Assembly (NCBI GenBank): GCA_035690495.1
Contig: DASSKK010000069.1
Location: 9,322-73,321 of the forward strand
Source: DASSKK01 sp035690495
GTDB lineage: Bacteria; Actinomycetota; Actinomycetes; Propionibacteriales; Nocardioidaceae
Reading direction: 5' to 3'
Length of the DNA stretch: 64,000 nt
Shown here in pieces: positions 7,970 through 16,765 of the stretch. A model generated the notes under the pieces. It was not told where the DNA came from and searched no databases. It saw only the letters and a program-made list of their open reading frames with translations. Numbering within the stretch: the first letter of the stretch is position 1; each line of letters starts with the position of its first letter. A program made the position numbers and the translations under genes.

Positions 7970-8749
7970 ATGACGACTCTGATCAGCCACTCGACGTACC
8001 TCACCGGACGCTCGCTGCGCGCGTTCGCACGCCAGCCCGTCTTCGTGCTCATCACGCTGATCCAGCCGATGTTCTGGCTCCTGCTGTTCGGCAAGCTGTT
8101 CGAGTCCGTGGTCCGCATCCCGGGCTTCCATGCGGGGGGCAGCTTCATGGACTACCTGGCACCCGGCGTGGTGATGATGACCGCGCTGTTCTCGGCGATG
8201 TGGGCCGGCACCGTCTACATCGACGACATGAACCGCGGCGTGATGGATCGGCTGCTCGCGTCCCCGGTGCGTCGTGGCGCGATGGTCAACGGCACCCTGG
8301 CCTACCAGTCCACGACCAGCATCATCCAGACCGCCGTCGTGCTGCTGGTGGCGCTCGCGGCCGGCGGCCGCTTCCACGGCGGGGCCGTCGGCGTGCTGAT
8401 CACGCTTGTTGCGGCGATCCTGCTGACCGTGATCTGCGCGGCGTTGTCGAACGCCATCGCGTTGATGGCTCGCCAGCAGGAGGCTCTGATCGGGATCAGC
8501 CAGTTCTTGTCCCTGCCGGCGACGTTCCTGTCCTCGGCGGTGATGGACCCGTCGCTCGCCCCGCACTGGATCCAAGTGGTGGCACGCTACAACCCGCTGG
8601 ACTGGGCCGTGGTGGCGAGCCGGGAGACGCTGCTCGGCAGCCCCGACTGGGGCGCGGTGTGGCCGCGGCTGGTCGCGCTCACCGTGCTCGCGGTAGTGAT
8701 GGCCGGCGTCGCGACGCGGACCTTCCGCGCCTACCAGCGCTCGCTCTAG
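7970..8749 (+). CDS. ABC-2 type transporter permease
   Basis: The membrane partner of the preceding ATPase. The 259-residue protein has six hydrophobic segments and the ABC-2 signature region near its C-terminal half (VMDPSLAPHWIQVVARYNPLDWAVVASR), as in DrrB-type permeases. Its ATG begins one base after the ATPase stop. Together they would form a two-plus-two exporter in the cytoplasmic membrane. The substrate cannot be inferred. Confidence 0.9.
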   Translation: MTTLISHSTYLTGRSLRAFARQPVFVLITLIQPMFWLLLFGKLFESVVRIPGFHAGGSFMDYLAPGVVMMTALFSAMWAGTVYIDDMNRGVMDRLLASPVRRGAMVNGTLAYQSTTSIIQTAVVLLVALAAGGRFHGGAVGVLITLVAAILLTVICAALSNAIALMARQQEALIGISQFLSLPATFLSSAVMDPSLAPHWIQVVARYNPLDWAVVASRETLLGSPDWGAVWPRLVALTVLAVVMAGVATRTFRAYQRSL

Positions 8750-8760
8750 CGGACTGGCCA

Positions 8761-8786
8761 GCCGGGTCTCGAAGGGGGTTCGACCG
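8761..8786. terminator. Imperfect inverted repeat between convergent operons
   Basis: GCCGGGTCTCGAA is followed by G-run and TTCGACCGGC, giving a bulged hairpin in the 43-nt gap between two convergent operons. It may serve as a bidirectional terminator. The strings TCTCGAA and TTCGACCGG also resemble the dispersed repeats seen elsewhere in the window. Confidence 0.35.
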
Positions 8787-8792
8787 GCCGCC

Positions 8793-9656
8793 CTATCCCT
8801 TCACAGCGCCGAGGGTAAAGCCCTGGATGAACTTGTTCAGGAACAGGTTGTAGAGCAGGGCGATCGGGATCGCGACGATCACCGCGGAGGCCATCAGCGA
8901 CTGCCAGTACAAGACGTCGCCCTTGATCAGGTTCGTGGGCACCCCGACGCTGACGGTCATGTGCGAGGAGCTCGAGATGAACGCCAGCGCGTAGATGAAG
9001 TCCTGCATGGTCAACGTGAACGTGAAGACGATCACGGTGAACAGGCCGGGGACCACCAACGGCAGAACGGTGCGCACCACCGCAGCGATCCGGCTGTAGC
9101 CGTCGACCTGTGCCTGCTCCTCCACGTCTCTGGGCACGGATCGGAAGAACCCGACCAGCAGCCAGACCGACAGCGGGATCGTGAACCCTGGATAGACCAC
9201 GACCAACGACCAGATCGAGTCCTGCAGCCCGAGTGCGACGATCACCCGCGACAGCGGCAGGAACAGCAGCGTCGGCGGCACCAGGTAGACCGCGAAGATC
9301 CCGATCGCAAGCGGCACTCCCCACCGGCCGGTCAGCCGGGCCAGTGCGTACGCAGCCGGCACGGCGAGCAGCAACGTGATCGCGACCGTGAGCAGCCCGA
9401 TGATCACGCTGTTGAGGATGAAGCGGAGGTACGGCGTGTCGGTGAACAGGCTGCTGACGTGGCTGAACGTCGCCGGCTGGGAGTACTCGAACGGCAGGTG
9501 CTGGGAGTTGTAGAGGTCCGCGTCCTGACGGAACATCGTCATGCCGGCCCAGAGGAACGGGAATCCGCAGAACAGCGCGAAGAACAGCGCCGTGAGGTAG
9601 ATCCCGATACGGCCCCGCACCGTGCCGACCTCACGCGAACGCATCGTGCCGGCCAT
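8793..9656 (-). CDS. Carbohydrate ABC transporter permease (MalG/LacG type)
   Basis: The second membrane subunit of a sugar importer, 287 residues with six predicted membrane helices. The cytoplasmic EAA loop is visible as EEQAQVDGYSRIAAVVRTVLPLVVPG. The ATG at 9656 shares its A with the TGA of the upstream permease gene. A longer in-frame reading upstream is the shadow of that permease. It is the last gene of a four-gene operon in the order binding protein, ATPase, permease, permease. Confidence 0.92.
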   Translation of the reverse strand: MAGTMRSREVGTVRGRIGIYLTALFFALFCGFPFLWAGMTMFRQDADLYNSQHLPFEYSQPATFSHVSSLFTDTPYLRFILNSVIIGLLTVAITLLLAVPAAYALARLTGRWGVPLAIGIFAVYLVPPTLLFLPLSRVIVALGLQDSIWSLVVVYPGFTIPLSVWLLVGFFRSVPRDVEEQAQVDGYSRIAAVVRTVLPLVVPGLFTVIVFTFTLTMQDFIYALAFISSSSHMTVSVGVPTNLIKGDVLYWQSLMASAVIVAIPIALLYNLFLNKFIQGFTLGAVKG

Positions 9657-10617
9657 CACTCGCCTCCGATCCGCGAAGCCATCCTGAGCACGATCGCCGT
9701 AATCCCGAGCAAGACCGGGAACATGAACATGGCATCCGCGGCACCGACAGACAGGTTGCCGCCGTTGATGCCCTTGTAGAACGCCCAGCTCGGCAGCACC
9801 TGGGTTGCATTGCCGGGGCCTCCCCCGGTGAGGATGAATATGACGGCCATGTCGGTGAACGTGAACACCACGCCGAACAGGATCGCCACCATGATCACCG
9901 GGGCCAGCAGGGGAAGCTGGATGGAGAACAGCCGCCGCCAGAAGCCGGCTCCGTCCACCTGCGCCTGCTCCTCGATGTCCTGCGGGATCGAGGAGAGTCC
10001 GGCCAGCACGATCACGGTGGCCAGCGGCAGCATCCGCCAGGTCTGCACCGCGATCACCGAGCCGACCGCCGTCCCGGCGTGGCCGAGCAGCACGAGGTGC
10101 CCCCCGTCCGGGATCACCCCGAGCTTGGAGGCGAACCAGTCGAACGGCGTGAAGATCGAGTCCAGCATCCACAGCCAGATGATCGCGCCGAGCGCGACCG
10201 GGGTCGTCCAGGGCATCAGCACCAGGAACCGCAGGAACCACTTGCCGTGGAAGTCGGCGGCCAGCACGAACGCGAGGACGGTGCACAGCACGATCACCAA
10301 CGCCTGGGAGATGCCGGTGATCAGGAAGGAGTGCTCGATGGCCTTGAGGAAGACGGGGTCGTGGATCGCGGTGATGAAGGTCTGGAAGCCGACGAAGTCG
10401 AAGCGGTTGCTGCCCACAGTGACGTCGCTGAACGCGTAGAAGAACGCGAGCAGCAAGGGGTACCCGACCACGAAGATGAGGTAGAGGACCGCCGGCAGGA
10501 GCATCACCGGCCCGAGCACGCGTTCGCGCTCGAACAGGTAGCCCCAGCGTCGGCGCGGCCCGTCGCCCCGGCCGGTGCCTGCGACCGCTGCGCCTGCGGC
10601 GGTGTCCGCGGCAGAGC

Positions 10618-10621
<4 letters not shown>
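9656..10621 (-). CDS. Carbohydrate ABC transporter permease (MalF/UgpA type)
   Basis: The first membrane subunit of the importer, 321 residues. After a hydrophilic N-terminus (MSSAADTAAGAAVAGTG) come six membrane helices and the EAA motif EEQAQVDGAGFWRRLFSIQLPLLAP. The start overlaps the ATPase stop as ATGA, which fixes it. Both permeases carry the conserved EAA loop that docks on the ATPase. Confidence 0.92.
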
Positions 10622-11660
<1,039 letters not shown>

Positions 11661-11661
<1 letters not shown>

Positions 11662-13103
11662 TAGCTGCTCCCGCCGACGAGACCCTTGGCCCGCCACTTC
11701 TTGAAGATGGACTCGCACTGACCGTGCGCCTTGCTGACCGCGTCCTCCGCGGTGGACTTACCGCGTGCCACATTGGCCATCATCGTCGAGATCACGTTGG
11801 TGTCGAAGATCTCCCCGATCGCGGGGCTGGCAGGGCCCGGATGGCCGACGTTGGTCGTCCACTTCTGCGCGGTGCCGAGCACCTCCAGCTTGTCGGCGGG
11901 ATGGGAGCCGAAGGGGTCGTTGGAAAGCCAGCCGGGCAGGGGCGCACTTCCCGGCGTGTTCGCGAACGCCGGGAAGTCGTAGAGCTCGGAGTTCTTCACA
12001 GACTCCTTGCCGGCGGCCACCAGGTCGAGCAGGAACTGCTTGCACTGGTCGGTGTTCTTCGCCCACTTCGGCATGATGTAGTCCCGGACCACGTGCTGGC
12101 TGGCCAGTCCCGTGCCGCCCGGGCCCTTCAGCGCCGGCAGGAAGAAGATGTCGTCGGACACCTTAACGTTGGTGGTCTGCGCGCTGCGGTAGGCAGAGAT
12201 CGAGTTGAGGATGAAGGACAGCTCGCCGGCGATCAGGCCCTGGTTGTTCGATGCGGCCGTCCAGCTGAACACCTCCGGGCTCATCGCCTTCTTGTAGAGC
12301 TCGGCCATGTACTTGACCGCCTGCACCGTCTGCGGCGAGTTGAGGGTGACGTTCTCGTTCTCATCCTGGATCGCACCGTCGAACGACCAGATCAACGCAC
12401 GGGCCGCCATGTTGGAGTCCACCTCCGACGACATCCCGATGCCCATCCGGACCTTCTTCTGCTGCTTGATCTTGGCGCCTCCCGTGAGCAGCTCCTCCCA
12501 GGTGGTCGGACCGCTTCCCATGCCCACCGCGCTCCACAGCGACTTGCGGTAGTCACCCGGGTCGGGGGTGTAGGTGTGGCAGAACCCGTAGTACTTGCCG
12601 GTCTTCGGGTTGTACGACGAGGCCTTGCAGAACGAGATCTGGTCGCCGTACTTGCTCGTCGCCTCCTGCACCACGTCCTTCATGTCGTGCACGCTGGGCT
12701 CGTACGCGGACGGCGGGGTGATCCACTCGATCAGGTCGTGGCCGCTGCCCGCGCCGAACTCCGCGGCAGTGCGGGTCGGCAGGTCGGCCTGGTCGATGTG
12801 ATCGACCGTCACGGTGACGTTGTTCTGCTCGCCCCAGGCCTTGGCCCACGGGTCGAACCAGTCGTCGTACTTCGGCACGAAGTGGCTCCACAGCAGGATT
12901 CGGATGCTCTTGGCGCCGCCTCCCCCACCGCCGCCACCGCCGCCGCCGGTTCCGGTGCCGCCCCCGCCGCCCGCGCACGCAGCGAGCAGCGACGACCCGC
13001 CACCCGCGCCGGCGACGATCAGACCGGAGCGCAACAGGAACTGTCGCCGGGACAGACCCCCGAACGCGGTCCCTGAGTACTGCTGTTGAGCCAACCTTCC
13101 CAT
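11661..13103 (-). CDS. Extracellular sugar-binding lipoprotein of ABC importer
   Basis: The substrate-binding component, 480 residues. The ATG at 13103 has GGAGG 5 nt upstream; a TTG at 13115 is the less likely alternative. The N-terminus has a twin-arginine pair (SRRQFLLRSG, residues 18-27) and a lipobox LLAAC with Cys43, so export may be by Tat with lipid anchoring. Residues 45-63 are almost pure glycine, a low-complexity spacer between the lipid anchor and the binding domain that is unusually long. The rest fits the family 1 solute-binding fold. The substrate, probably an oligosaccharide or glycoside, is not determinable. Confidence 0.9.
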
Positions 13104-13223
13104 CTCAGCCTCCAAGGAAGCTCCGAAGCCGGCGGGTCCGGGAACCGGACCGGTGCGCCTTCGGCGCTGATGATTGATCCTGCGGCCACCTTGCCCTGCG
13201 CCGTCCGGCTTGTCGAGACCTGT

Positions 13224-13258
13224 GTTCGCATTCGTTACACATCGTTCGCTATACGCAC
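13224..13258. promoter_or_regulatory. Candidate IclR-like operator upstream of the importer operon
   Basis: GTTCGCTATACGCAC (13244-13258) fits the dyad GTnCGnnnnnCGnAC seen in IclR-type operators. A related string, GTTCGCATTCGTTAC, lies 20 nt before it at 13224-13238, so the two are in helical phase. On the minus strand TATAGC and TAACGA could serve as -10 elements of the importer operon. No regulator gene is adjacent. Confidence 0.35.
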
Positions 13259-13264
13259 ACTATC

Positions 13265-13366
13265 GGAGGTTGAGGAGCGGAGCCGGCGTCGGAGGTTGAG
13301 GAGCGGAGGAGCGAAGCGGGGGAGCGTCTCGAAACCTCGAAACCTCGAAACCTCGAAACCTCGAAA
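13265..13366. repeat. GGTTGAGGAGC repeat pair with tandem CTCGAAAC array
   Basis: GGAGGTTGAGGAGCGG occurs twice, and the second copy leads into GCGTCTCGAAACC, the other half of a hairpin repeat of which another copy lies at 43451-43484. The 8-nt unit CTCGAAAC is then repeated four times plus seven bases (13328-13366). It looks like a dispersed palindromic element whose end has expanded by slippage. Confidence 0.7.
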
Positions 13367-13411
13367 TACCAGCGTCGGGTACTATTCCAGCCGGTCGCCG
13401 CGGCGACGCAG

Positions 13412-13484
13412 GCGGATGTAGCTCAGTTGGTAGAGCGCGACCTTCCCAAGGTCGATGTCGCGAGTTCGAGTCTCGTCATCCGCT
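13412..13484 (+). tRNA. tRNA-Gly, anticodon CCC
   Basis: A full cloverleaf of 73 nt. The acceptor GCGGATG (13412-13418) pairs with CATCCGC (13477-13483). The D stem is GCTC/GAGC, and the anticodon stem CGACC/GGTCG encloses the loop TTCCCAA with anticodon CCC at 13445-13447. The T arm is GCGAG-TTCGAGT-CTCGT with one G-U pair. The discriminator is T13484. The CCA end is not encoded. The last 9 nt overlap the 3' end of the minus-strand CtaG-like gene. Confidence 0.96.
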
Positions 13485-14474
13485 CCGGTGGGAGTCCAGC
13501 CGCCCGAGCATCCGGTTGTAAGCGGCGAGAACCTCCTCGTCCTCGTCGACGTCCGCGTCCTCGGCGAAGCCCGGGCTGGCGGAGTCGTCCAGGCCCTTGA
13601 CCACGTTGGCGGACAACGTCCCGGCGCGCACCCGCTCCAGCCACGGACCCAGCATCCGGTCACGATGCGGGTCGGCGATGAAGGCGGCGATCACCCCGAA
13701 GCCGAAGAACATCATCAGCATGTCGCCGAACGCCCACATCATCGCCCCGCCGATCTCCAGGTCGTGCAGCGGTGCCGGCGCCCATGCCGGGTGCATCGAG
13801 AACATCATCGGGAACGGGTCGGACTGGGTCTGCATGAGCACGATGCCGACCACGGTGTCGGGGGTCATCCCGACCAGGATCAGCGCGATCCGGAACAGGT
13901 AGGGCAGCCGCCACCGGATCGGCTCACGGCCCAGCAGCGGCAGCAGGAACAGGTAGCCGGCGACCAGGTACAGCACCTGCTCGACGTACATCAGCCAGGG
14001 GTGCATCGCCATCTGGTCCATGAAGGACGTCAGGTGGGTGGCCACGATCACCAGGGAGTAGATGCCCAGACCGACGATCGGGTGGGTGAGCACGGCGACC
14101 GGGCGCGACTCGAGCACGCTCTCGAGCCGGGTGCGCGCGCGTCCGGTCAGGGCGTCCCGCCACACTGTGAGCGGCAGGCCGACGACCAGCAGCGCGGGCA
14201 CCACCATGATCAGCAGCAGGTGCTCGATCATGTGGTCCCAGAACACCGCCATCGCGTAGACGTCGATCGCGGAGTTCAGCGTGAAGGCGAGCAGGACCAG
14301 CCCGGCGACGAACGAGGCGACCCTGGCCGGGTGCACGGACAGCGTGCCGCGGCGAGCCGCCGCGCGGAGCCCGAGCAGGTAGCACACGAGCGCTACCAGG
14401 ATCAGCAGATCCCAGACCGGACGGAACCCCCAGGACGCCCAGAAGCTCGACCAGGTGAGCGGGGGAAGCGGCAT
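13476..14474 (-). CDS. CtaG-like (caa3-type) cytochrome oxidase assembly membrane protein
   Basis: A polytopic membrane protein of 332 residues with about seven hydrophobic segments. The segments AVFWDHMIEHLLLIMVVPALLVVGLP and HPWLMYVEQVLYLVAGYLF carry the conserved histidines of the caa3_CtaG family, which is linked to copper delivery to cytochrome c oxidase or to copper handling generally. The start is the ATG at 14474; GTG at 14480 is possible. A much longer upstream reading is a shadow of the divergent DUF2461 gene. The acidic tail (EDADVDEDEEVLAAY) is cytoplasmic. The stop codon lies inside the tRNA gene on the other strand. Confidence 0.82.
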   Translation of the reverse strand: MPLPPLTWSSFWASWGFRPVWDLLILVALVCYLLGLRAAARRGTLSVHPARVASFVAGLVLLAFTLNSAIDVYAMAVFWDHMIEHLLLIMVVPALLVVGLPLTVWRDALTGRARTRLESVLESRPVAVLTHPIVGLGIYSLVIVATHLTSFMDQMAMHPWLMYVEQVLYLVAGYLFLLPLLGREPIRWRLPYLFRIALILVGMTPDTVVGIVLMQTQSDPFPMMFSMHPAWAPAPLHDLEIGGAMMWAFGDMLMMFFGFGVIAAFIADPHRDRMLGPWLERVRAGTLSANVVKGLDDSASPGFAEDADVDEDEEVLAAYNRMLGRLDSHRSG

Positions 14475-14537
14475 GCCCACAGGATAGTTGGGGGACTCGC
14501 ACGGCCGCGCTCCAGCCCGGCTCGTATCGTCACGCCC

Positions 14538-15194
14538 ATGGCAGAGGAGTTCACCGGGTTCCCGGTCGCCGCCCTGGACTTCTACGACGACCTGGAGATG
14601 GACAACACCAAGTCGTTCTGGACCGCGCACAAGAACGTGTACGACTCCGCGGTGAAGGCGCCGATGCTGGCGCTGTGCGCGGCGCTGGAGATGGAGTTCG
14701 GTCCCGCGAAGGTGTTCCGTCCGTACCGGGACATGCGGTTCGCCGGCTCTGGCAGAGCCAAGGCTCCATACAAGACCCACCAAGGTGCGTTCGTGGGAGT
14801 CGCGGCGGCCACGGGGTACTACATCCAGATCGGCGCGCCCGGTGTCCGGGTGGGCGGCGGTTTCTACCACGCGGAGTCCGCCGACCTCGCCCGGATCCGG
14901 GCGGCCATTGACGATGAGAGGACCGGCCGAGAGCTGGAGAAGCTGCTCGCGAAGCTGAGCCGGGCTGGGCTGGAGGTGGGCGGTGAGCAGCTCAAGCGAC
15001 CGCCGCGGGGCTTCGACGCCGACCACCCGCGCGTGGAACTGCTCAAGCACAAGTCGCTGACTGCGGGACGGGACTACGGGTTCGAGGATGTCATCCACAC
15101 TTCCGAGCTGCTGGCCCTGGTCCGTAGGGACTGGCGGTGGATGCGTCCGCTGGTCGAGTGGATCTCCGACCGGATCGGGGAGACCCCCGCCTGA
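14538..15194 (+). CDS. DUF2461 domain protein (TIGR02453 family)
   Basis: A 218-residue cytoplasmic protein. It opens with FTGFPVAALDFYDDLEMDNTKSFW and contains RPYRDMRFAGSGRAKAPYKTHQG and GGGFYHAE, the hallmark segments of the family, whose function is unknown. The start is the ATG at 14538: TATCGT (14525-14530) is a -10-like hexamer ending 7 nt before it, and no Shine-Dalgarno sequence is present, so the message is probably leaderless. It is divergent from the CtaG-like gene over a 63-nt gap. Confidence 0.87.
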   Translation: MAEEFTGFPVAALDFYDDLEMDNTKSFWTAHKNVYDSAVKAPMLALCAALEMEFGPAKVFRPYRDMRFAGSGRAKAPYKTHQGAFVGVAAATGYYIQIGAPGVRVGGGFYHAESADLARIRAAIDDERTGRELEKLLAKLSRAGLEVGGEQLKRPPRGFDADHPRVELLKHKSLTAGRDYGFEDVIHTSELLALVRRDWRWMRPLVEWISDRIGETPA

Positions 15195-15200
15195 CGCACG

Positions 15201-15659
15201 TCAGTGGGACTGCCAGGCGTCCTCGGAACGGGTGCGGGCCACCACGTCGTCGGGGAGGTCGTCGGTGGCCAGCGCCCGGATCGTGACGTGCTCGAAGACG
15301 TCGCGCAGGCTGCTGCGTGCGGCGATCCAGACGTGCTGGAGCACGGCTGCGGGCTCCTGGTAGGACACCGCCTCCGGCCGCAGTCCGTAGACGCTGACCA
15401 GCGGGCCGTCCACAGCGCGGATCACGTCGGCGACGCTGACCGTCCCTGCGTCACGAGCCAGCCGCCAGCCGCCGGACTGACCACGCTGGCTGTGCACCAG
15501 CCCGGCGCGCCGCAGGTCGGCGAGGATCGTCTGCAAGAACCCGCGCGGGATGTCCTGGGCGCGTCCGATGTCCTCTGCGCTGACAGGGGCGTCGTCCCCG
15601 CGTGCGGCCAGCTCGATCAGCGCACGGAGTGCGTAGTCGGACTTGGCGGAGACGCGCAT
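15201..15659 (-). CDS. Rrf2 family transcriptional regulator without cysteines
   Basis: A winged-helix regulator of 152 residues. MRVSAKSDYALRALIELAARG and the SAEDIGRAQDIPRGFLQTILADLRRAGLVHSQRGQSGGWRLA segment are diagnostic of Rrf2. There is no cysteine in the whole protein, so it cannot bind an Fe-S cluster as IscR and NsrR do and more likely senses a metabolite. Its start lies inside the end of the TauE exporter gene (43-nt overlap), so the two are co-transcribed and it may control sulfur-related export. Confidence 0.88.
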   Translation of the reverse strand: MRVSAKSDYALRALIELAARGDDAPVSAEDIGRAQDIPRGFLQTILADLRRAGLVHSQRGQSGGWRLARDAGTVSVADVIRAVDGPLVSVYGLRPEAVSYQEPAAVLQHVWIAARSSLRDVFEHVTIRALATDDLPDDVVARTRSEDAWQSH

Positions 15660-16534
15660 GGCGCGATTCTCGCAGAGCGCGCCGCCTGCTCCTGCCGGAC
15701 CGCCCAGACCACCGCGGCCGCCCACCCGACGGCGACGACTCCGACCGCGGCCAGGCGCCCGCCCGGCGGTACGCCGAGAGCCGCACCGATCGTGTCCGTG
15801 TTGGTGAGGACGATCAGCCCGCCCGCACCCACGCCGAGCACCTGGGCCGGCAGGTGCTTGACCAGCCACGCCGCGAACGGCGCGGCGAGCACGCCACCGG
15901 CAAGGAGCGCAGTCGCCAACCCGAAGTCGATCCCCTGGGCACCGAGCGCGGTGAGGAATCCGAGCGAGCCGCCGATAGCGACCACGAACTCGGCGGTGTC
16001 GACCGAGCCGACCACCTTCCGCGGCTCGAGGCGTCCCGACGACAGCAGCGACGTGGTGCCCACCGGCCCCCAGCCACCCCCGCCGACCGCGTCCATCGCG
16101 CCGGCGACCAGTCCCAGGGGGAGCAGGAACCCGACCGAGGGTCTGCCGCGGAACTGCGGCCGGCGGCCGCCCAGTCGCAGGAACCGCCAGACGACGTAGC
16201 CGCCGAGCCCGAGCAGGAGCGCGGCCACCCACGGCTTGGCCAGGTCGCCGTCGATGCTCGACAGCAGCGTCGCGCCCGCGAAGGCTCCGATACCGCCGGG
16301 AACCGCGACGATGCTGACCGTGCGCCAGTCCACGTTGCCGAGCTTGGTGTGCGCGAACCCGGAGACCAGCGTGGTGCCCATCTCGGAGAAGTGCACGGCG
16401 GCCGAGGCTGCGGCGGGGGCGACTCCGGTCGCCAGGAGCAGGGTCGACGACGTCACGCCGTACGCCATGCCCAACGACCCGTCGACCAGCTGTGCCAGCG
16501 CGCCGACCACCGCTACGAGCACCAGAGCGCGCAT
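15617..16534 (-). CDS. TauE/SafE family sulfite or organosulfonate exporter
   Basis: A membrane protein of 305 residues with about eight hydrophobic segments. The two-fold repeated family signature is visible at GSLGMAYGVTSSTLLL and, in the second half, VGGGGWGPVGTTSLL. The ATG at 16534 is preferred over the GTG at 16543 because GAAGAGG is spaced 8 nt from it. Upstream on its own strand, TAGACAAACTA (16571-16561) could be the -10 or a target of the co-transcribed Rrf2 protein. The substrate is not determinable; anion export of sulfite, sulfonates or related compounds is typical. Confidence 0.87.
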   Translation of the reverse strand: MRALVLVAVVGALAQLVDGSLGMAYGVTSSTLLLATGVAPAAASAAVHFSEMGTTLVSGFAHTKLGNVDWRTVSIVAVPGGIGAFAGATLLSSIDGDLAKPWVAALLLGLGGYVVWRFLRLGGRRPQFRGRPSVGFLLPLGLVAGAMDAVGGGGWGPVGTTSLLSSGRLEPRKVVGSVDTAEFVVAIGGSLGFLTALGAQGIDFGLATALLAGGVLAAPFAAWLVKHLPAQVLGVGAGGLIVLTNTDTIGAALGVPPGGRLAAVGVVAVGWAAAVVWAVRQEQAARSARIAPCASPPSPTTHSVR

Positions 16535-16663
16535 CCGGCTCACCTCTTCCCTCGTTGATCTAGTTTGTCTACTGACTCAGATGACTATGACTGGACACCG
16601 GATCAAAGTCAACTATTTCAATGCACTAAGGGGTGAGACGTGCCTCACGGGCATTGCCGAAGC

Positions 16664-16700
16664 TACTGGCGGGTACGGTAGGCTTTGTTACCGACGAGTA
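16664..16700 (+). promoter_or_regulatory. Promoter with two TACT..GGTA-type operator sites
   Basis: TACTGGCGGGTA (16664-16675) and, in the opposite orientation, GTTACCGACGAGTA (16687-16700) flank a -10-like TAGGCT (16679-16684). Similar strings lie at 41120-41133 and 47587-47655. The arrangement over the core promoter fits repression by a TetR-like lipid-responsive regulator; that identity is inference. Confidence 0.45.
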
Positions 16701-16765
16701 GAAACGGCGCGGGGCTTCCACTTTGCGGTCGCCGGCGTAGGCGCCGAAGAAGGAAGGCGGAGGCT

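Larger units (their letters stand above)
13104..13411. other. 308-nt intergenic region between importer operon and tRNA
   Basis: The region holds the importer leader with GGAGG next to the start, a candidate operator at 13224-13258, and a repeat cluster at 13265-13366. The remaining 45 nt before the tRNA contain no box I can assign; the tRNA promoter must lie in or after the repeat cluster. No reading frame with a ribosome site is seen. Confidence 0.6.

Noticed and set aside
13328..13366. Possible CRISPR-like array
   Set aside because: An 8-bp tandem repeat without spacers.
13412..13484. tRNA as attachment site of an integrated element
   Set aside because: No integrase, no duplicated tRNA 3' end, and ordinary housekeeping genes on both sides.
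13455..15194. 579-residue protein on the plus strand spanning the tRNA region
   Set aside because: The upstream two thirds are antisense to the CtaG-like gene; only the DUF2461 part from 14538 is real.
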